DNA of 64,000 bases from Erwinia piriflorinigrans CFBP 5888 (GTDB lineage: Bacteria; Pseudomonadota; Gammaproteobacteria; Enterobacterales; Enterobacteriaceae). A program made the translations under genes and the position numbers. A model generated the notes under the pieces. The model searched no databases, had not been told where the DNA came from, and saw only the letters and a program-made list of their open reading frames with translations. Shown here in pieces: positions 37,160 through 46,446 of this stretch. How positions within the stretch are numbered: the first letter of the stretch is position 1; the number at the start of each line of letters is the position of its first letter. Location: contig NZ_CAHS01000002.1 in NCBI RefSeq assembly GCF_001050515.1, positions 62,001 through 126,000 of the forward strand. The letters run 5' to 3'.

Positions 37160-38338
37160 ATGAAAAAGATTGAAAACGGGTATCTGCTGGTGATGCTGAT
37201 TGCTTTACTGGCGGTGGGGCAGATGGCACAGACCATCTATGTTCCGGCAATGCCGACTATTGCCGAGGCGTTTCATATTGGTGACGGAATGGTGCAGCGT
37301 GTGATGGCGGCCTACCTGATGACCTATGGCGCATCGCAGCTGTTTTATGGCCCGTTATCAGACAGCATTGGTCGTCGCCCGGTGATCCTGCTGGGTATGG
37401 CGGTGTTTATTGCAGGCTGCGTTACCGCACTGCTGGCGGACAGCCTGAATGGGCTGGTCCTGGGAGCGGCCATTCAGGGAATGGGCACCGGCGTAGCCGG
37501 GGTGATGGCGCGTACCATGCCACGCGATCTCTATGCCGGCAGCGCCCTGCGTCATGCCAACAGCCTGTTGAATATGGGCATTTTGATCAGCCCGCTGATT
37601 GCGCCCGTCATCGGGGCCGGGTTGACGTATCTGTTTGGCTGGCAGGCGTGTTTTGCCTTCTTACTGCTGCTGTGTCTGATGGTGACGGCGGCAATGCTGC
37701 GCTGGCTGCCGGAGACCCGTCCCGTGGGCCAGCCGCAGCGGCCTTTTTTCTCGCGCTATCGACCGCTACTGGCCGATGGTCATTTTATCCGCTATCTGGT
37801 TATCCTGATTGGTGCGCTGGCCGGGATTGCGGTGTTTGAGGCCAGCTGCGGCGTACTGATGGGCGGCGTGCTGGGAATGAGCAGCCTTGCTATCAGCCTG
37901 CTGTTTATTCTGCCTCTGCCCGCCGCATTCTTCGGGGCCTGGTTCGCCGGACGCAGCGACAAACCTTTTGTCAACGTGATGTGGTACGCGGTAAACAGCT
38001 GCCTGCTGGCGGGCGTCATGATGTGGATCCCCGGCTGGCTGGGGATAATGAACCTGTGGACGCTGATCGTGCCGGCATCGCTGTTCTTTTTTGGTGCCGG
38101 GATGCTGTTTCCACTGGCGACGACCGGAGCAATGGAGCCGTGGCCCTATATGGCGGGTACGGCCGGAGCGCTGGTGGGCGGGTTACAGAACCTGGGGTCG
38201 GGCCTTACCGCGTGGCTGTCGGCCATGCTGCCGCAAAATGGTCAGTTCAGTCTGGGTATGCTGATGTTTGCCACCGCGCTGCTGATCCTGCTGTGCTGGC
38301 TACCTCTGTCTAAGGAGCCGGAACCGCATACGGCTTAA
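37160..38338 (+). CDS. emrD: Multidrug efflux MFS transporter EmrD
   Basis: This 392-residue major facilitator drug:proton antiporter has 12 membrane helices. The family motif A region is LFYGPLSDSIGRRPVILLG and the antiporter motif C region follows GLVLGAAIQGMGTGVAGVMARTM in pieces. Similarity to E. coli EmrD runs the full length, including FILPLPAAFFGAWFAGR and FFFGAGMLFPLATTGAMEP. E. coli EmrD exports uncouplers and detergents. In E. coli it is at another locus; here it is divergent from fpr and convergent with glpX. Confidence 0.93.
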   Translation: MKKIENGYLLVMLIALLAVGQMAQTIYVPAMPTIAEAFHIGDGMVQRVMAAYLMTYGASQLFYGPLSDSIGRRPVILLGMAVFIAGCVTALLADSLNGLVLGAAIQGMGTGVAGVMARTMPRDLYAGSALRHANSLLNMGILISPLIAPVIGAGLTYLFGWQACFAFLLLLCLMVTAAMLRWLPETRPVGQPQRPFFSRYRPLLADGHFIRYLVILIGALAGIAVFEASCGVLMGGVLGMSSLAISLLFILPLPAAFFGAWFAGRSDKPFVNVMWYAVNSCLLAGVMMWIPGWLGIMNLWTLIVPASLFFFGAGMLFPLATTGAMEPWPYMAGTAGALVGGLQNLGSGLTAWLSAMLPQNGQFSLGMLMFATALLILLCWLPLSKEPEPHTA

Positions 38339-38346
38339 ACGCCAGC

Positions 38347-38370
38347 GGCCGGGCTGTTTTTTGCCCGGCC
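38347..38370. terminator. Terminator between convergent emrD and glpX
   Basis: A perfect 8-bp stem GGCCGGGC / GCCCGGCC with an 8-base T-rich loop, 9 bases after the emrD stop and 15 bases from the glpX stop. Confidence 0.6.
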
Positions 38371-38384
38371 CGCCAGCGGGTGGA

Positions 38385-39395
38385 TTACAAAATATAGGGA
38401 TGCAGGTTCTCGTCTTTCAGGTCGAGATAATGAGTCGACTGGATGCGGCGAATGGTGCGCGATTTACCACGGATCAGCAGCGTTTCGCTGGTCGCCATAT
38501 TGCCTTTGCGCGTGATGCCTTTGAGCAGGTCGCCGCTGGTGATACCGGTGGCAGAGAAAATCACATTATCGTTGCGCGCCATCTGCTCCAGAGCCAGTAC
38601 CTGGCCGGCCTCAATGCCCATTTCACGGCATCGCGCCTGTTCCTGCTCGCCGAGACGACGATTTTCAACGCTATCGCCCTTCACCTCGTGCCGCGCCAGC
38701 AGGCGGCCCTGCATATCACCATCCAGCGCGCGGATCACCGCAGCGGAGATCACGCCCTCCGGCGCACCGCCGATGCCATACATCACATCGACTTCGCTGT
38801 CTGGCATACAGGTAAGGATTGAGGCAGCGACATCGCCATCCGGGAAGGTAAATACGCGCACGCCGAGCTGTTGCAGACGGGCAATCACTTCATCATGGCG
38901 CGGCTTTGCCAGCAGCGTGACCGTCAGTTCGCTTAGCGGTTTGTTGATGGCAAGGGCGATACGTTGCAGGTTTTCTTCCAGCGGCAGGTTCAGGTCAATA
39001 GAGCCTTTCGCTGCGGGGCCGACCACCAGTTTTTCCATATACATATCCGGGGCGTGCAGGAACGTGCCCTGATCGCCCACGGCCATCACCGTCAGTGCGT
39101 TGGCCTGGCCCAGCGCGGTCATACGCGTGCCTTCAATCGGATCAACGGCAATATCCACCGCGTCACCGCTTCCGGTACCGACTTTTTCACCGATATACAG
39201 CATCGGCGCTTCATCAATTTCCCCTTCGCCAATCACGATCTGCCCGTCGATATCGACCTTATTGAGCATAATACGCATCGCGTGTACCGCCGCGCCGTCT
39301 GCCGCATTTTTATCGCCACGGCCCAGCCACTGATAGCCAGCCAGCGCGGCGGCTTCGGTGACACGGGAAAATTCAATCGCCAGTTCTCGTTTCAT
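38385..39395 (-). CDS. glpX: Fructose-1,6-bisphosphatase class II
   Basis: This 336-residue Mn2+-dependent phosphatase of gluconeogenesis has metal-binding acidic motifs in IGEGEIDEAPMLYIGEKVG and VDPIEGTRMTA. It also has GDGDVA-like and GIGGAPEGVISAA segments. Length matches E. coli GlpX. In E. coli the gene is third in glpFKX; here a gene on the opposite strand (39606-40598) lies between glpK and glpX, so glpX must have its own promoter in the roughly 200 bases upstream. Confidence 0.97.
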   Translation of the reverse strand: MKRELAIEFSRVTEAAALAGYQWLGRGDKNAADGAAVHAMRIMLNKVDIDGQIVIGEGEIDEAPMLYIGEKVGTGSGDAVDIAVDPIEGTRMTALGQANALTVMAVGDQGTFLHAPDMYMEKLVVGPAAKGSIDLNLPLEENLQRIALAINKPLSELTVTLLAKPRHDEVIARLQQLGVRVFTFPDGDVAASILTCMPDSEVDVMYGIGGAPEGVISAAVIRALDGDMQGRLLARHEVKGDSVENRRLGEQEQARCREMGIEAGQVLALEQMARNDNVIFSATGITSGDLLKGITRKGNMATSETLLIRGKSRTIRRIQSTHYLDLKDENLHPYIL

Positions 39396-39605
39396 GACAT
39401 GCCTCGGGAAAGTAATCAGGTGGGAAGTTTATCATCGTTACGGCCTTATTTATCAGGGCTCTGGCGTTGCATATCACCTGTGGTCTGGTGAAACCGATCG
39501 GGATGCGATAAATTTCACGCAAACACAGGGCAATATGACTGAAAATAAAGCGTTATCCTCCACAGTCCGGCAGTGAACGTTCACGCCATAACAAAAGGAT
39601 TTTTC

Positions 39606-40598
39606 ATGTCTGCATCTGCCGCTAACATGGCCAATCGTCTCAGGAATGGCTTTGAACACCACCAGGTGAGCATTTATTTTAGCGCGATAGCGATCGCTGG
39701 CTTAGCCGCCTTGGTTCTGCCCGGTACGCCCGTTCTGGCATCTGCTATTAACCCGGCATTGGCATTGATGCTGTTTGTGACCTTTCTACAGATTCCGCTG
39801 GCCGGGCTTGGCAAGGCGGTAACACGGTTACGCTTCCTGTTACCTCTGCTGGTGGCTAATTTTCTGTTTATCCCCGCTCTGGTCGCCATCCTGATACCGT
39901 TTCTGCCGCAAAATACGCTGCTACTGCTCGGCGTGCTGCTGGTTCTTCTGACGCCCTGTATCGACTATGTTGTGACGTTTTCCCAGCTTGGTCGCGGTGA
40001 TTTCCGTCTGCTGCTGGCCTCTACGCCGATATTACTTATCGCGCAGGTGCTGCTGCTTCCGTTCTATCTGCATCTCTTTCTCGGGGAGCAGGCCGCAGGG
40101 CTGGTGCAGCCCGGGCCGTTTATTGATGCTTTTCTCTGGCTGATTGTGGCTCCGCTGTGTCTTGCCGCCGTCACGCAGTTATGGAGCAGGCATAGCAGGC
40201 TGGGAAATTCGGTCGCGGAGGGGCTTGGCCTGTTGCCGGTGCCAGCGACCGCACTGGTTTTATTTATTGTGGTGGCGGCCATGCTGCCACGGCTGGGAGG
40301 GCTCTGGCCCCTGGCCTTGCAGGCTGTGCCTGTCTACGTTGCTTTCGCCGTGCTTGCCCCGCTGGCCGGATGGCTTGCCGCCAGCATGTTTCGCCTGGAG
40401 CCTTCTGCCGCCAGAGCGGTGGCCTTTAGTGCCGGAACCCGTAACTCTCTGGTGGTACTGCCGCTGGCGCTAGCCGTGCCGGGCGCTATCCCGGTTCTGC
40501 CCGCCATTATTGTCACGCAGACCTTCGTTGAGCTGTTGAGTGAGCTGATTTACATCCGCCTGATCCCTAAGTTGGGCCAGCCGCGACAAAATCAGTAG
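39606..40598 (+). CDS. Bile acid:sodium symporter/arsenic resistance (BASS-type) membrane transporter
   Basis: This roughly 330-residue protein has about ten membrane helices. Sequence blocks are typical of the BASS superfamily: LVLLTPCIDYVVTFSQLGRGD with a helix-breaking core motif mid-protein, and AVAFSAGTRNSLVVLPLALAVPG in the second half. Members include Acr3-type arsenite exporters and organic-anion symporters. It is often annotated as an arsenic resistance protein, but no arsR or arsC gene is adjacent, so the substrate is open. Start 39606 follows AAAGGA. It is antiparallel to glpK and glpX and splits them. Confidence 0.8.
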   Translation: MSASAANMANRLRNGFEHHQVSIYFSAIAIAGLAALVLPGTPVLASAINPALALMLFVTFLQIPLAGLGKAVTRLRFLLPLLVANFLFIPALVAILIPFLPQNTLLLLGVLLVLLTPCIDYVVTFSQLGRGDFRLLLASTPILLIAQVLLLPFYLHLFLGEQAAGLVQPGPFIDAFLWLIVAPLCLAAVTQLWSRHSRLGNSVAEGLGLLPVPATALVLFIVVAAMLPRLGGLWPLALQAVPVYVAFAVLAPLAGWLAASMFRLEPSAARAVAFSAGTRNSLVVLPLALAVPGAIPVLPAIIVTQTFVELLSELIYIRLIPKLGQPRQNQ

Positions 40599-40622
40599 CT
40601 GAACAGGTGCAGGAGGGAGGTT

Positions 40623-40645
40623 GCCCGTGGTGCGCGACCACGGGC
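40623..40645. terminator. Hairpin between convergent transporter gene and glpK
   Basis: A perfect 9-bp stem (GCCCGTGGT / ACCACGGGC) with a 5-base loop lies between two convergent stops. No T run on either side. Confidence 0.5.
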
Positions 40646-40653
40646 GGACAGAA

Positions 40654-42168
40654 TTAGCTGTCGTCTGTGTCTTCCCACGCCTTGGCGCGGCTGACGGCTT
40701 TTTTCCAGCCGGAGTACAGCACATTACGCTGGGTGGTTTCGATGCCAGGGCGGAATTCGCGTTCGATGACCGACTTGGCGCGAACTTCATCCAGATCTTT
40801 CCAGAAGCCAACGGCCAGCCCTGCCAGATAAGCCGATCCCAACGCGGTCACTTCACGTACCTCAGGGCGCTCAACGCGCGTACCGAGAATATCGGACTGG
40901 AACTGCATCAGGAAGTTATTCGCCACTGCTCCACCGTCCACGCGCAGCGATTGCAGGCGGGTGTTGGCATCGTTCTGCATGGCTTCCAGTACATCGCGAG
41001 TTTGGTAGGCGATCGATTCCAGCGTGGCGCGGATAATATGGTTAGCGTTGGCTCCGCGCGTCAGGCCGAAGATGGCACCGCGCGCATACGGGTCCCAGTA
41101 AGGTGCGCCTAAACCGGTAAAGGCGGGAACCATATAAACGCCGTTGGTGTCTTTCACTTTCGTCGCAAAATATTCGGAGTCCGTGGCGTCACTAATTAGC
41201 TTCATCTCGTCGCGCAGCCACTGAATCGACGCGCCGCCGATAAACACCGCTCCTTCCAGCGCGTAGTTCACCTCACCGCGCGGGCCACAGGCGATGGTGG
41301 TTAGCAGGCCGTGGGTGGAGGTGACGGCTTCAGTGCCAGTATTCATCAACATAAAGCAGCCCGTGCCGTAGGTGTTTTTCGCCATACCCGGCTGAACGCA
41401 CAGCTGGCCGTACAGCGCCGCCTGCTGGTCACCAGCAATACCCGCGATAGGGATGCGCGTGCCGCCCTTACCGCCAATATTGGTTTGACCATACACCTCA
41501 GAAGAGGACTTCACTTCAGGCAGCATTTCACGCGGGATATCCAGGATCTCCAGCATGCGCGCATCCCATTCCAGCTGATGAATATTGAACATCATGGTAC
41601 GCGAGGCGTTGGTGTAATCGGTAATGTGCACCCGCCCTTGCGTCATCTTCCAGACCAGCCAGCTGTCGACGGTGCCAAACAGCAGCTCGCCACGCCGTGC
41701 GCGTTCACGGGAACCTTCCACATGGTCAAGGATCCATTTTACTTTGGTGCCGGAGAAATAGGGGTTAATCACCAGGCCGGTGGTGTGGCGAATGTACTCT
41801 TCCAGCCCCTCTTTTTTCAGCTTTGCGCAGTAATCGGCAGTGCGCGGATCCTGCCAGACAATGGCGTTATAGATCGGTTTACCGGTCTGTTTATCCCAGA
41901 TAATCGTCGTTTCGCGCTGATTAGTGATGCCAATAGCGGCAATTTCATCGGAATTGATATCCGCATGCGCCAACACTTCCACCAGGGTGGAGCTTTGCGA
42001 AGCCCAGATATCCATCGGATCATGTTCCACCCAGCCCGCTTTCGGGTAGATTTGCTGAAACTCGCGTTGCGACACCGCGACAATATTGGCGTCATGATCG
42101 AGGATAACGGCACGGGAACTGGTGGTTCCCTGATCGAGGGCAACGATGTATTTTTTTTCGACGGTCAT
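40654..42168 (-). CDS. glpK: Glycerol kinase
   Basis: This 504-residue FGGY-family kinase makes glycerol 3-phosphate from glycerol and ATP. It shows the phosphate-binding [15 protein letters not shown] at the start and substrate-binding [10 protein letters not shown]. It also has [17 protein letters not shown] and the ATP-binding [20 protein letters not shown]. It follows glpF by 43 bases in a glpFK operon. Regulation is expected to be by GlpR and CRP (see sites near 43135-43199). Confidence 0.97.
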   Translation of the reverse strand: MTVEKKYIVALDQGTTSSRAVILDHDANIVAVSQREFQQIYPKAGWVEHDPMDIWASQSSTLVEVLAHADINSDEIAAIGITNQRETTIIWDKQTGKPIYNAIVWQDPRTADYCAKLKKEGLEEYIRHTTGLVINPYFSGTKVKWILDHVEGSRERARRGELLFGTVDSWLVWKMTQGRVHITDYTNASRTMMFNIHQLEWDARMLEILDIPREMLPEVKSSSEVYGQTNIGGKGGTRIPIAGIAGDQQAALYGQLCVQPGMAKNTYGTGCFMLMNTGTEAVTSTHGLLTTIACGPRGEVNYALEGAVFIGGASIQWLRDEMKLISDATDSEYFATKVKDTNGVYMVPAFTGLGAPYWDPYARGAIFGLTRGANANHIIRATLESIAYQTRDVLEAMQNDANTRLQSLRVDGGAVANNFLMQFQSDILGTRVERPEVREVTALGSAYLAGLAVGFWKDLDEVRAKSVIEREFRPGIETTQRNVLYSGWKKAVSRAKAWEDTDDS

Positions 42169-42211
42169 AGTCTCTTCCTGATGGATAAGCGGTAAGCAGG
42201 ATTACGCTTTT

Positions 42212-43048
42212 TTATGGTTTAGCGCGTGACGCTGATTCTGGGTGTTTTTCCACAACCTTACCCGGAAGGTTGCTGGCAATCAGGGCGCGATAGCCAAAGG
42301 CTCCGAGGCTGGCACCAAACAGTGGGCCGAAAATCGGCACAAGGAAATAGGGGATATCACGAGCGCCGGTGAAGGCAACGTTACCCCAACCAGCGGCCCA
42401 GGCGAAGAGCTTGGGGCCGAAATCTCGCGCCGGGTTAAGGGCAAAACCGGTCAGTGGGCCCATTGATGCCCCGATGGTGGCAATCAGCAAACCAATCAGC
42501 AGCGGGGCGATTGGACCACGCGGCAGGCCATTGCCGTCATCGGTAAGTGCCATAATCAGCGCCATCATAATCGCGGTAATGACTAATTCAACCAGAAACG
42601 CCTGGCCGACGCTGATATGCGGATTAGGGTAGGTAGAGAAGACCCCGGCGAGATCGAGGCTTTCCACGCTGCCGCGTACCATTTGATGAGTCTGCTCGTA
42701 GTCGAGGAACAGATTATGATACAGGGCGTAAACCAGCGCGGCGGAACAAAATGCGCCAGCCACCTGCGCGATAGCAAAAGGAATGACCTTGCGGCCATCA
42801 AAGTTGGCAAACAGCCACATGGCTACGCTGACGGCGGGATTGAGGTGTGCGCCTGAAATGCCCGCAGTGAGATAAACCGCCATCGCCACGGCAAGGCCCC
42901 AAATAATGCTGATTTCCCACTGGCCAAAGCTGGCATCCGCCACTTTCATTGCGGCGACGCAACCGGCTCCGAAGAAAATTATGGTGGCCGTGCCGAGAAA
43001 TTCCGCGATGCACTGCCCCTTTAGTGTACTTGTTGCATTACTCATCAT
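42212..43048 (-). CDS. glpF: Glycerol facilitator aquaglyceroporin
   Basis: This roughly 278-residue channel admits glycerol across the inner membrane. Six full and two half helices carry the two signature Asn-Pro-Ala motifs, SGAHLNPAVSVAMW and GFALNPARDFGPKL; the Arg after the second NPA is the selectivity-filter residue. I start at 43048 (adjacent ATG at 43045 also possible), with AGGA 5 bases upstream. A longer in-frame start adds about 35 residues without similarity. The C-terminal tail differs from E. coli in being Lys/Glu-Pro-rich. Confidence 0.96.
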   Translation of the reverse strand: MMSNATSTLKGQCIAEFLGTATIIFFGAGCVAAMKVADASFGQWEISIIWGLAVAMAVYLTAGISGAHLNPAVSVAMWLFANFDGRKVIPFAIAQVAGAFCSAALVYALYHNLFLDYEQTHQMVRGSVESLDLAGVFSTYPNPHISVGQAFLVELVITAIMMALIMALTDDGNGLPRGPIAPLLIGLLIATIGASMGPLTGFALNPARDFGPKLFAWAAGWGNVAFTGARDIPYFLVPIFGPLFGASLGAFGYRALIASNLPGKVVEKHPESASRAKP

Positions 43049-43134
43049 GTCATTCCTGTAGGCGAGGTTATGGATTGTTGTTTTTTTGTCGACAGCGCTG
43101 AAGCTCTCGCATCTTATTTGTAGGTTCAATGTGA

Positions 43135-43154
43135 ATTTATCGTTAACGAGCATT
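43135..43154 (-). promoter_or_regulatory. GlpR-type operator upstream of glpF
   Basis: The 20 bases fit the GlpR palindrome around a TCGTTAACG core followed by AGCATT, with two mismatches in the left arm. A partial second site follows immediately (GCATTAACGAGAAAT). E. coli glpFK has several tandem GlpR operators in the same place. Confidence 0.55.
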
Positions 43155-43176
43155 AACGAGAAATAGCGAAATCAAA

Positions 43177-43199
43177 AAATGTGTTCTGCGTCATGAAAA
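43177..43199 (-). promoter_or_regulatory. Possible CRP site upstream of glpF
   Basis: AAATGTG-N6-GTCATGAAA-type sequence matching the CRP palindrome well on the left arm (AAATGTG) and partly on the right (TCA). It lies about 130-150 bases upstream of glpF, next to the GlpR-like sites. Catabolite control of glpFK is known in E. coli. Confidence 0.4.
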
Positions 43200-43491
43200 T
43201 GAGCGTTTTCGCGTCTTTTTGCTTTTGGGAACGTTCACGGCGCACGTCGGGTTGCCTGTAAACTGCGCATTTTCTTGACGCGAACTGGATAATGGATGGG
43301 GGTGAAAGAAGTCTGCGCCAGGTGTAGACCGAAAATTGTGACTGACTGCCCTCGCTGTAGGGTTAGCTGCTGGACTTGCGCTGCTGCTCTACTTACAATC
43401 GATACATCGTTGTTATCCGCGGAATGCCGGTTCATTCCTCACCCCTGCGGCTAGCATCATCAATGCCCTGCGATTAGGAGAGGTTAGAGAA

Positions 43492-43731
43492 ATGTCATTT
43501 GAAGTGTTTGAGAAACTGGAAGCGAAAGTACAGCAGGCGATTGATACCATCACGCTGTTGCAGATGGAAATCGAAGAGCTAAAAGAACAAAACGGTAATC
43601 TGAACAATCAGGTTCAGCAGGCGTCCGGCAACAGCGAAGCGCTGGTGCGTGAGAATCAGCAGCTGAAGGAAGAGCAGCACGTCTGGCAAGATCGCCTACG
43701 GGCACTGCTGGGAAAAATGGAAGAGGTCTGA
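43492..43731 (+). CDS. zapB: Cell division protein ZapB
   Basis: This 79-residue almost pure coiled coil binds ZapA and stabilises the Z ring at mid-cell and its link to the chromosome terminus. The sequence is rich in Glu, Gln and Leu heptads ([20 protein letters not shown] onward) and ends [12 protein letters not shown], as in E. coli. Strong ribosome site (TTAGGAGAGG) upstream. Convergent with rraA, sharing a terminator. Confidence 0.95.
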   Translation: MSFEVFEKLEAKVQQAIDTITLLQMEIEELKEQNGNLNNQVQQASGNSEALVRENQQLKEEQHVWQDRLRALLGKMEEV

Positions 43732-43769
43732 TGCTTCTCCCTCGTTAAAACAGAGAGCGAAAGCTGAGA

Positions 43770-43793
43770 ACGGGTGCCTGTGGCACCCGTTTT
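43770..43793. terminator. Terminator between convergent zapB and rraA
   Basis: A perfect 9-bp stem ACGGGTGCC / GGCACCCGT with a 3-base loop and TTTT after it, 39 bases past the zapB stop. It may act in both directions. Confidence 0.8.
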
Positions 43794-43807
43794 GCTATGC
43801 GATTGAG

Positions 43808-44293
43808 CTATTCGATATCGAGCGGATCTTCAGACAGGATCATGCCGGTATTGTCAGCATACAGGTGGTCGCCAGAGAAGAAGGTGACGCCGCCGAAATT
43901 CACCCGCACATCGCTTTCACCAATGCCTTCACCGGCAGCACCGGCTGGGATGGCGGCAATTGCCTGAATACCAATATCCAGCTCTTCCAGGTCATCTACC
44001 TGGCGCACCGATCCATAAACCACAATGCCTTCCCACTCATTATTCAGCGCTAGTCTGGCGAGAGCCGCATCAACCAGCGCACGCCGCACCGAACCACCGC
44101 CATCAACCAGCAGAATGCGGCCACGACCGTTCTCCTCCAGCAAATCATACAGCAGACCGTTGTCCTCGAAACATTTGACCGTGATAATTTGCCCGCCAAA
44201 CGAGGTGCGTCCACCAAAGTTTGAGAAAAGCGGTTCAACGACGTTCACTTCTTCGTGATAGATGTCGCACAGTTCTGACGTATCGTATTTCAT
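43808..44293 (-). CDS. rraA: Regulator of RNase E activity RraA
   Basis: This 161-residue trimeric protein binds RNase E and the degradosome and inhibits RNA processing. It was once annotated as MenG. It shows [21 protein letters not shown], the central glycine-rich [16 protein letters not shown], and [18 protein letters not shown]. Length matches E. coli. In E. coli menA lies directly upstream; here the next gene upstream is hslU, 182 bases away. Confidence 0.96.
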   Translation of the reverse strand: MKYDTSELCDIYHEEVNVVEPLFSNFGGRTSFGGQIITVKCFEDNGLLYDLLEENGRGRILLVDGGGSVRRALVDAALARLALNNEWEGIVVYGSVRQVDDLEELDIGIQAIAAIPAGAAGEGIGESDVRVNFGGVTFFSGDHLYADNTGMILSEDPLDIE

Positions 44294-44437
44294 AAGGTTT
44301 TCGTCTGTTTGCCAGAGGGAGATTAAGTATATCGCTTAACGATGGCTGTTGGCAAAATCATCAGTTGTTAATCCTTGATGCACAAGCATGAAAAAACCAT
44401 GCCGCCGATGGCAGAAGTCGCTATGAGGTGAGTGAAC

Positions 44438-44465
44438 ACAAAAAACCCGGCGATGATGCCGGGTT
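44438..44465 (-). terminator. Intrinsic terminator after hslU
   Basis: A perfect 8-bp stem (AACCCGGC / GCCGGGTT) with a 6-base loop. On the - strand it is followed by TTTTTGTG. It lies 11 bases past the hslU stop and marks the end of the hslVU operon. Confidence 0.85.
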
Positions 44466-44475
44466 GAGATCAGGA

Positions 44476-45807
44476 TTACAAAATAAAGCGGCTGAGGTCT
44501 TCGTCGGCGACCAGTTCATCCAGATGCTTACTGACATACTCGGCATCAATGGTGATCGACTGACCGTTAAGGTCGCTGGCATCATAGGAGATCTCCTCCA
44601 TCAGACGCTCAAGCACGGTATGCAGACGGCGGGCGCCGATATTCTCTGCGGTTTCATTCACCTGCCAGGCAGCGGCGGCAATTTTGCTGATCCCGTCTGG
44701 CGTAAAGCTGATATTTACCCCTTCGGTATTCATCAGCGCTTTGTACTGGACGGTGATAGAGGCGCTTGGCTCCGTCAGGATCCGTTCGAAGTCATTGGTG
44801 GTCAGTGCCTGTAGCTCGACGCGAATAGGCAGACGGCCCTGTAGCTCCGGGATCAAATCTGACGGGCTGGCAACCTGGAAAGCACCGGAAGCAATAAACA
44901 GAATATGGTCAGTTTTCACCATGCCGTGTTTCGTCGATACGGTACAGCCTTCCACCAGCGGCAGCAGATCGCGCTGAACGCCTTCACGCGAAACGTCCGG
45001 GCCGGATGATTCGCCGCGTTTACAGACTTTATCGATCTCATCGATAAACACGATGCCATGTTGTTCGACCGCGTCGATGGCTTCCTGTTTCAGTTCTTCC
45101 TGGTTAACCAGCTTGGCCGCTTCCTCTTCCACCAGCAGCTTCATGGCTTCTTTGATTTTCAGCTTGCGCGGTTTCTGCTTCTGACCGCCGATGTTCTGGA
45201 ACATTGACTGTAGCTGGCTGGTCATCTCTTCCATACCCGGAGGTGCCATAATTTCCACGCCGCCGGAAATGGCCGCCAGGTCGATCTCAATTTCTTTATC
45301 GTCCAGCTGCCCTTCACGCAGTTTTTTGCGGAATGACTGGCGTGCAGAGGAAGGTTCCGCCGGGGTTTCGTTCTGGCCCCAGTTGTTTTTTGCCGGGGGG
45401 ATCAGCACGTCAAGAATACGCTCTTCTGCCATTTCTTCGGCGCGATAGCGGTTTCTCTCAATTGCCTGAGAACGGACCATTTTGATCGCAGAATCGGTCA
45501 GATCGCGAATAATCGAATCCACTTCCTTACCCACATAACCCACTTCAGTAAATTTGGTCGCCTCAACTTTAATGAAAGGCGCATTGGCCAGTTTGGCCAG
45601 ACGACGGGCAATTTCAGTTTTACCCACACCGGTTGGGCCGATCATCAGGATGTTTTTTGGCGTCACTTCATGACGCAACTCTTCGTCCAGCTGCATACGG
45701 CGCCAGCGGTTACGCAGGGCAATCGCCACCGCACGCTTAGCGCCATCCTGGCCGATGATAAATCTGTTCAGTTCGCTGACAATCTCGCGCGGAGTCATAG
45801 CTGACAT
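44476..45807 (-). CDS. hslU: ATPase subunit HslU of the HslVU protease
   Basis: This 443-residue AAA+ unfoldase forms hexamers that feed substrates (SulA, RcsA) to HslV. The Walker A motif is [15 protein letters not shown] and Walker B is [12 protein letters not shown]. The intermediate domain lies at about 110-240, sensor elements include [13 protein letters not shown], and the C-terminus LSRFIL docks into HslV. Follows hslV by 12 bases. Confidence 0.98.
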   Translation of the reverse strand: MSAMTPREIVSELNRFIIGQDGAKRAVAIALRNRWRRMQLDEELRHEVTPKNILMIGPTGVGKTEIARRLAKLANAPFIKVEATKFTEVGYVGKEVDSIIRDLTDSAIKMVRSQAIERNRYRAEEMAEERILDVLIPPAKNNWGQNETPAEPSSARQSFRKKLREGQLDDKEIEIDLAAISGGVEIMAPPGMEEMTSQLQSMFQNIGGQKQKPRKLKIKEAMKLLVEEEAAKLVNQEELKQEAIDAVEQHGIVFIDEIDKVCKRGESSGPDVSREGVQRDLLPLVEGCTVSTKHGMVKTDHILFIASGAFQVASPSDLIPELQGRLPIRVELQALTTNDFERILTEPSASITVQYKALMNTEGVNISFTPDGISKIAAAAWQVNETAENIGARRLHTVLERLMEEISYDASDLNGQSITIDAEYVSKHLDELVADEDLSRFIL

Positions 45808-45819
45808 AAATTAGGATCC

Positions 45820-46350
45820 TTACGCTTTGGAGGGTAATTCTTCGATGGTGAGGTTATGGTTGGTATAGATGCAGATATCACCTGCAATACCCAGCGCTTT
45901 CTCCACAATGTCGCGCGCGCCGATGTCGGTATTTTCCAATAGCGCCCGCGCTGCTGCCTGAGCATATGGGCCGCCTGAACCGATGGCAATCAGGTCGTTT
46001 TCAGGTTGGATCACGTCACCATTGCCGGTAATGATCAGTGAGGCATTTTCGTCAGCCACCGCCAGCAGAGCTTCCAGCTTGCGCAGCATACGATCGGTAC
46101 GCCAGTCTTTCGCCAGTTCCACTGCCGCTTTGACCAGGTGGCCCTGGTGCATTTCCAGTTTGCGCTCAAAAAGTTCAAACAGGGTAAAAGCGTCTGCAGT
46201 ACCGCCAGCAAAACCAGCAATGACTTTGTCATTGTAGAGACGACGTACTTTTTTTACGTTGCCTTTCATTACCGTATTGCCGAGGGTAGCCTGGCCATCA
46301 CCGCCAATAACTACCTGGCCGTTACGTCGTACGCTTACTATTGTTGTCAT
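45820..46350 (-). CDS. hslV: Peptidase subunit HslV
   Basis: This 176-residue proteasome-like threonine protease has Thr2, exposed after Met removal ([11 protein letters not shown]), as the nucleophile. The core has [23 protein letters not shown] and [20 protein letters not shown] use ATG 46350, matching the E. coli length; the upstream in-frame extension has no similarity and covers the heat-shock leader. First gene of hslVU. Confidence 0.98.
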   Translation of the reverse strand: MTTIVSVRRNGQVVIGGDGQATLGNTVMKGNVKKVRRLYNDKVIAGFAGGTADAFTLFELFERKLEMHQGHLVKAAVELAKDWRTDRMLRKLEALLAVADENASLIITGNGDVIQPENDLIAIGSGGPYAQAAARALLENTDIGARDIVEKALGIAGDICIYTNHNLTIEELPSKA

Positions 46351-46381
46351 GGGCAGACCCCTTGTTACCGTCAAAAATACG

Positions 46382-46404
46382 GCCCCACACGTCTTGTGTG
46401 GGGC
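46382..46404 (-). promoter_or_regulatory. Stem-loop in the hslVU 5' untranslated region
   Basis: A perfect 9-bp stem (GCCCCACAC / GTGTGGGGC) with a 5-base loop, about 30 bases upstream of the hslV start and downstream of the heat-shock promoter. A stem-loop in this position is known to stabilise the hslVU mRNA in E. coli. Confidence 0.7.
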
Positions 46405-46418
46405 GCAGATGTAACCAG

Positions 46419-46446
46419 ATATGGGGTGGATTTGGGAGGTTTCAAC
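46419..46446 (-). promoter_or_regulatory. Sigma-32 heat-shock promoter of hslVU
   Basis: On the - strand a -35 element GTTGAAA (46440-46446) is separated by 13 bases from a -10 element CCCCATAT (46419-46426). This is close to the sigma-32 consensus CTTGAAA-N13/14-CCCCATNT. The -35 overlaps the ftsN stop region. Confidence 0.85.

Larger units (their letters stand above)
43049..43491. other. Regulatory region between divergent glpFK and zapB
   Basis: About 440 bases without a gene. The half nearest glpF is A+T-rich and holds candidate GlpR and CRP sites (listed separately). The half nearest zapB should hold the zapB promoter and leader; an AGGAGAGG-like ribosome site precedes zapB. Confidence 0.6.
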
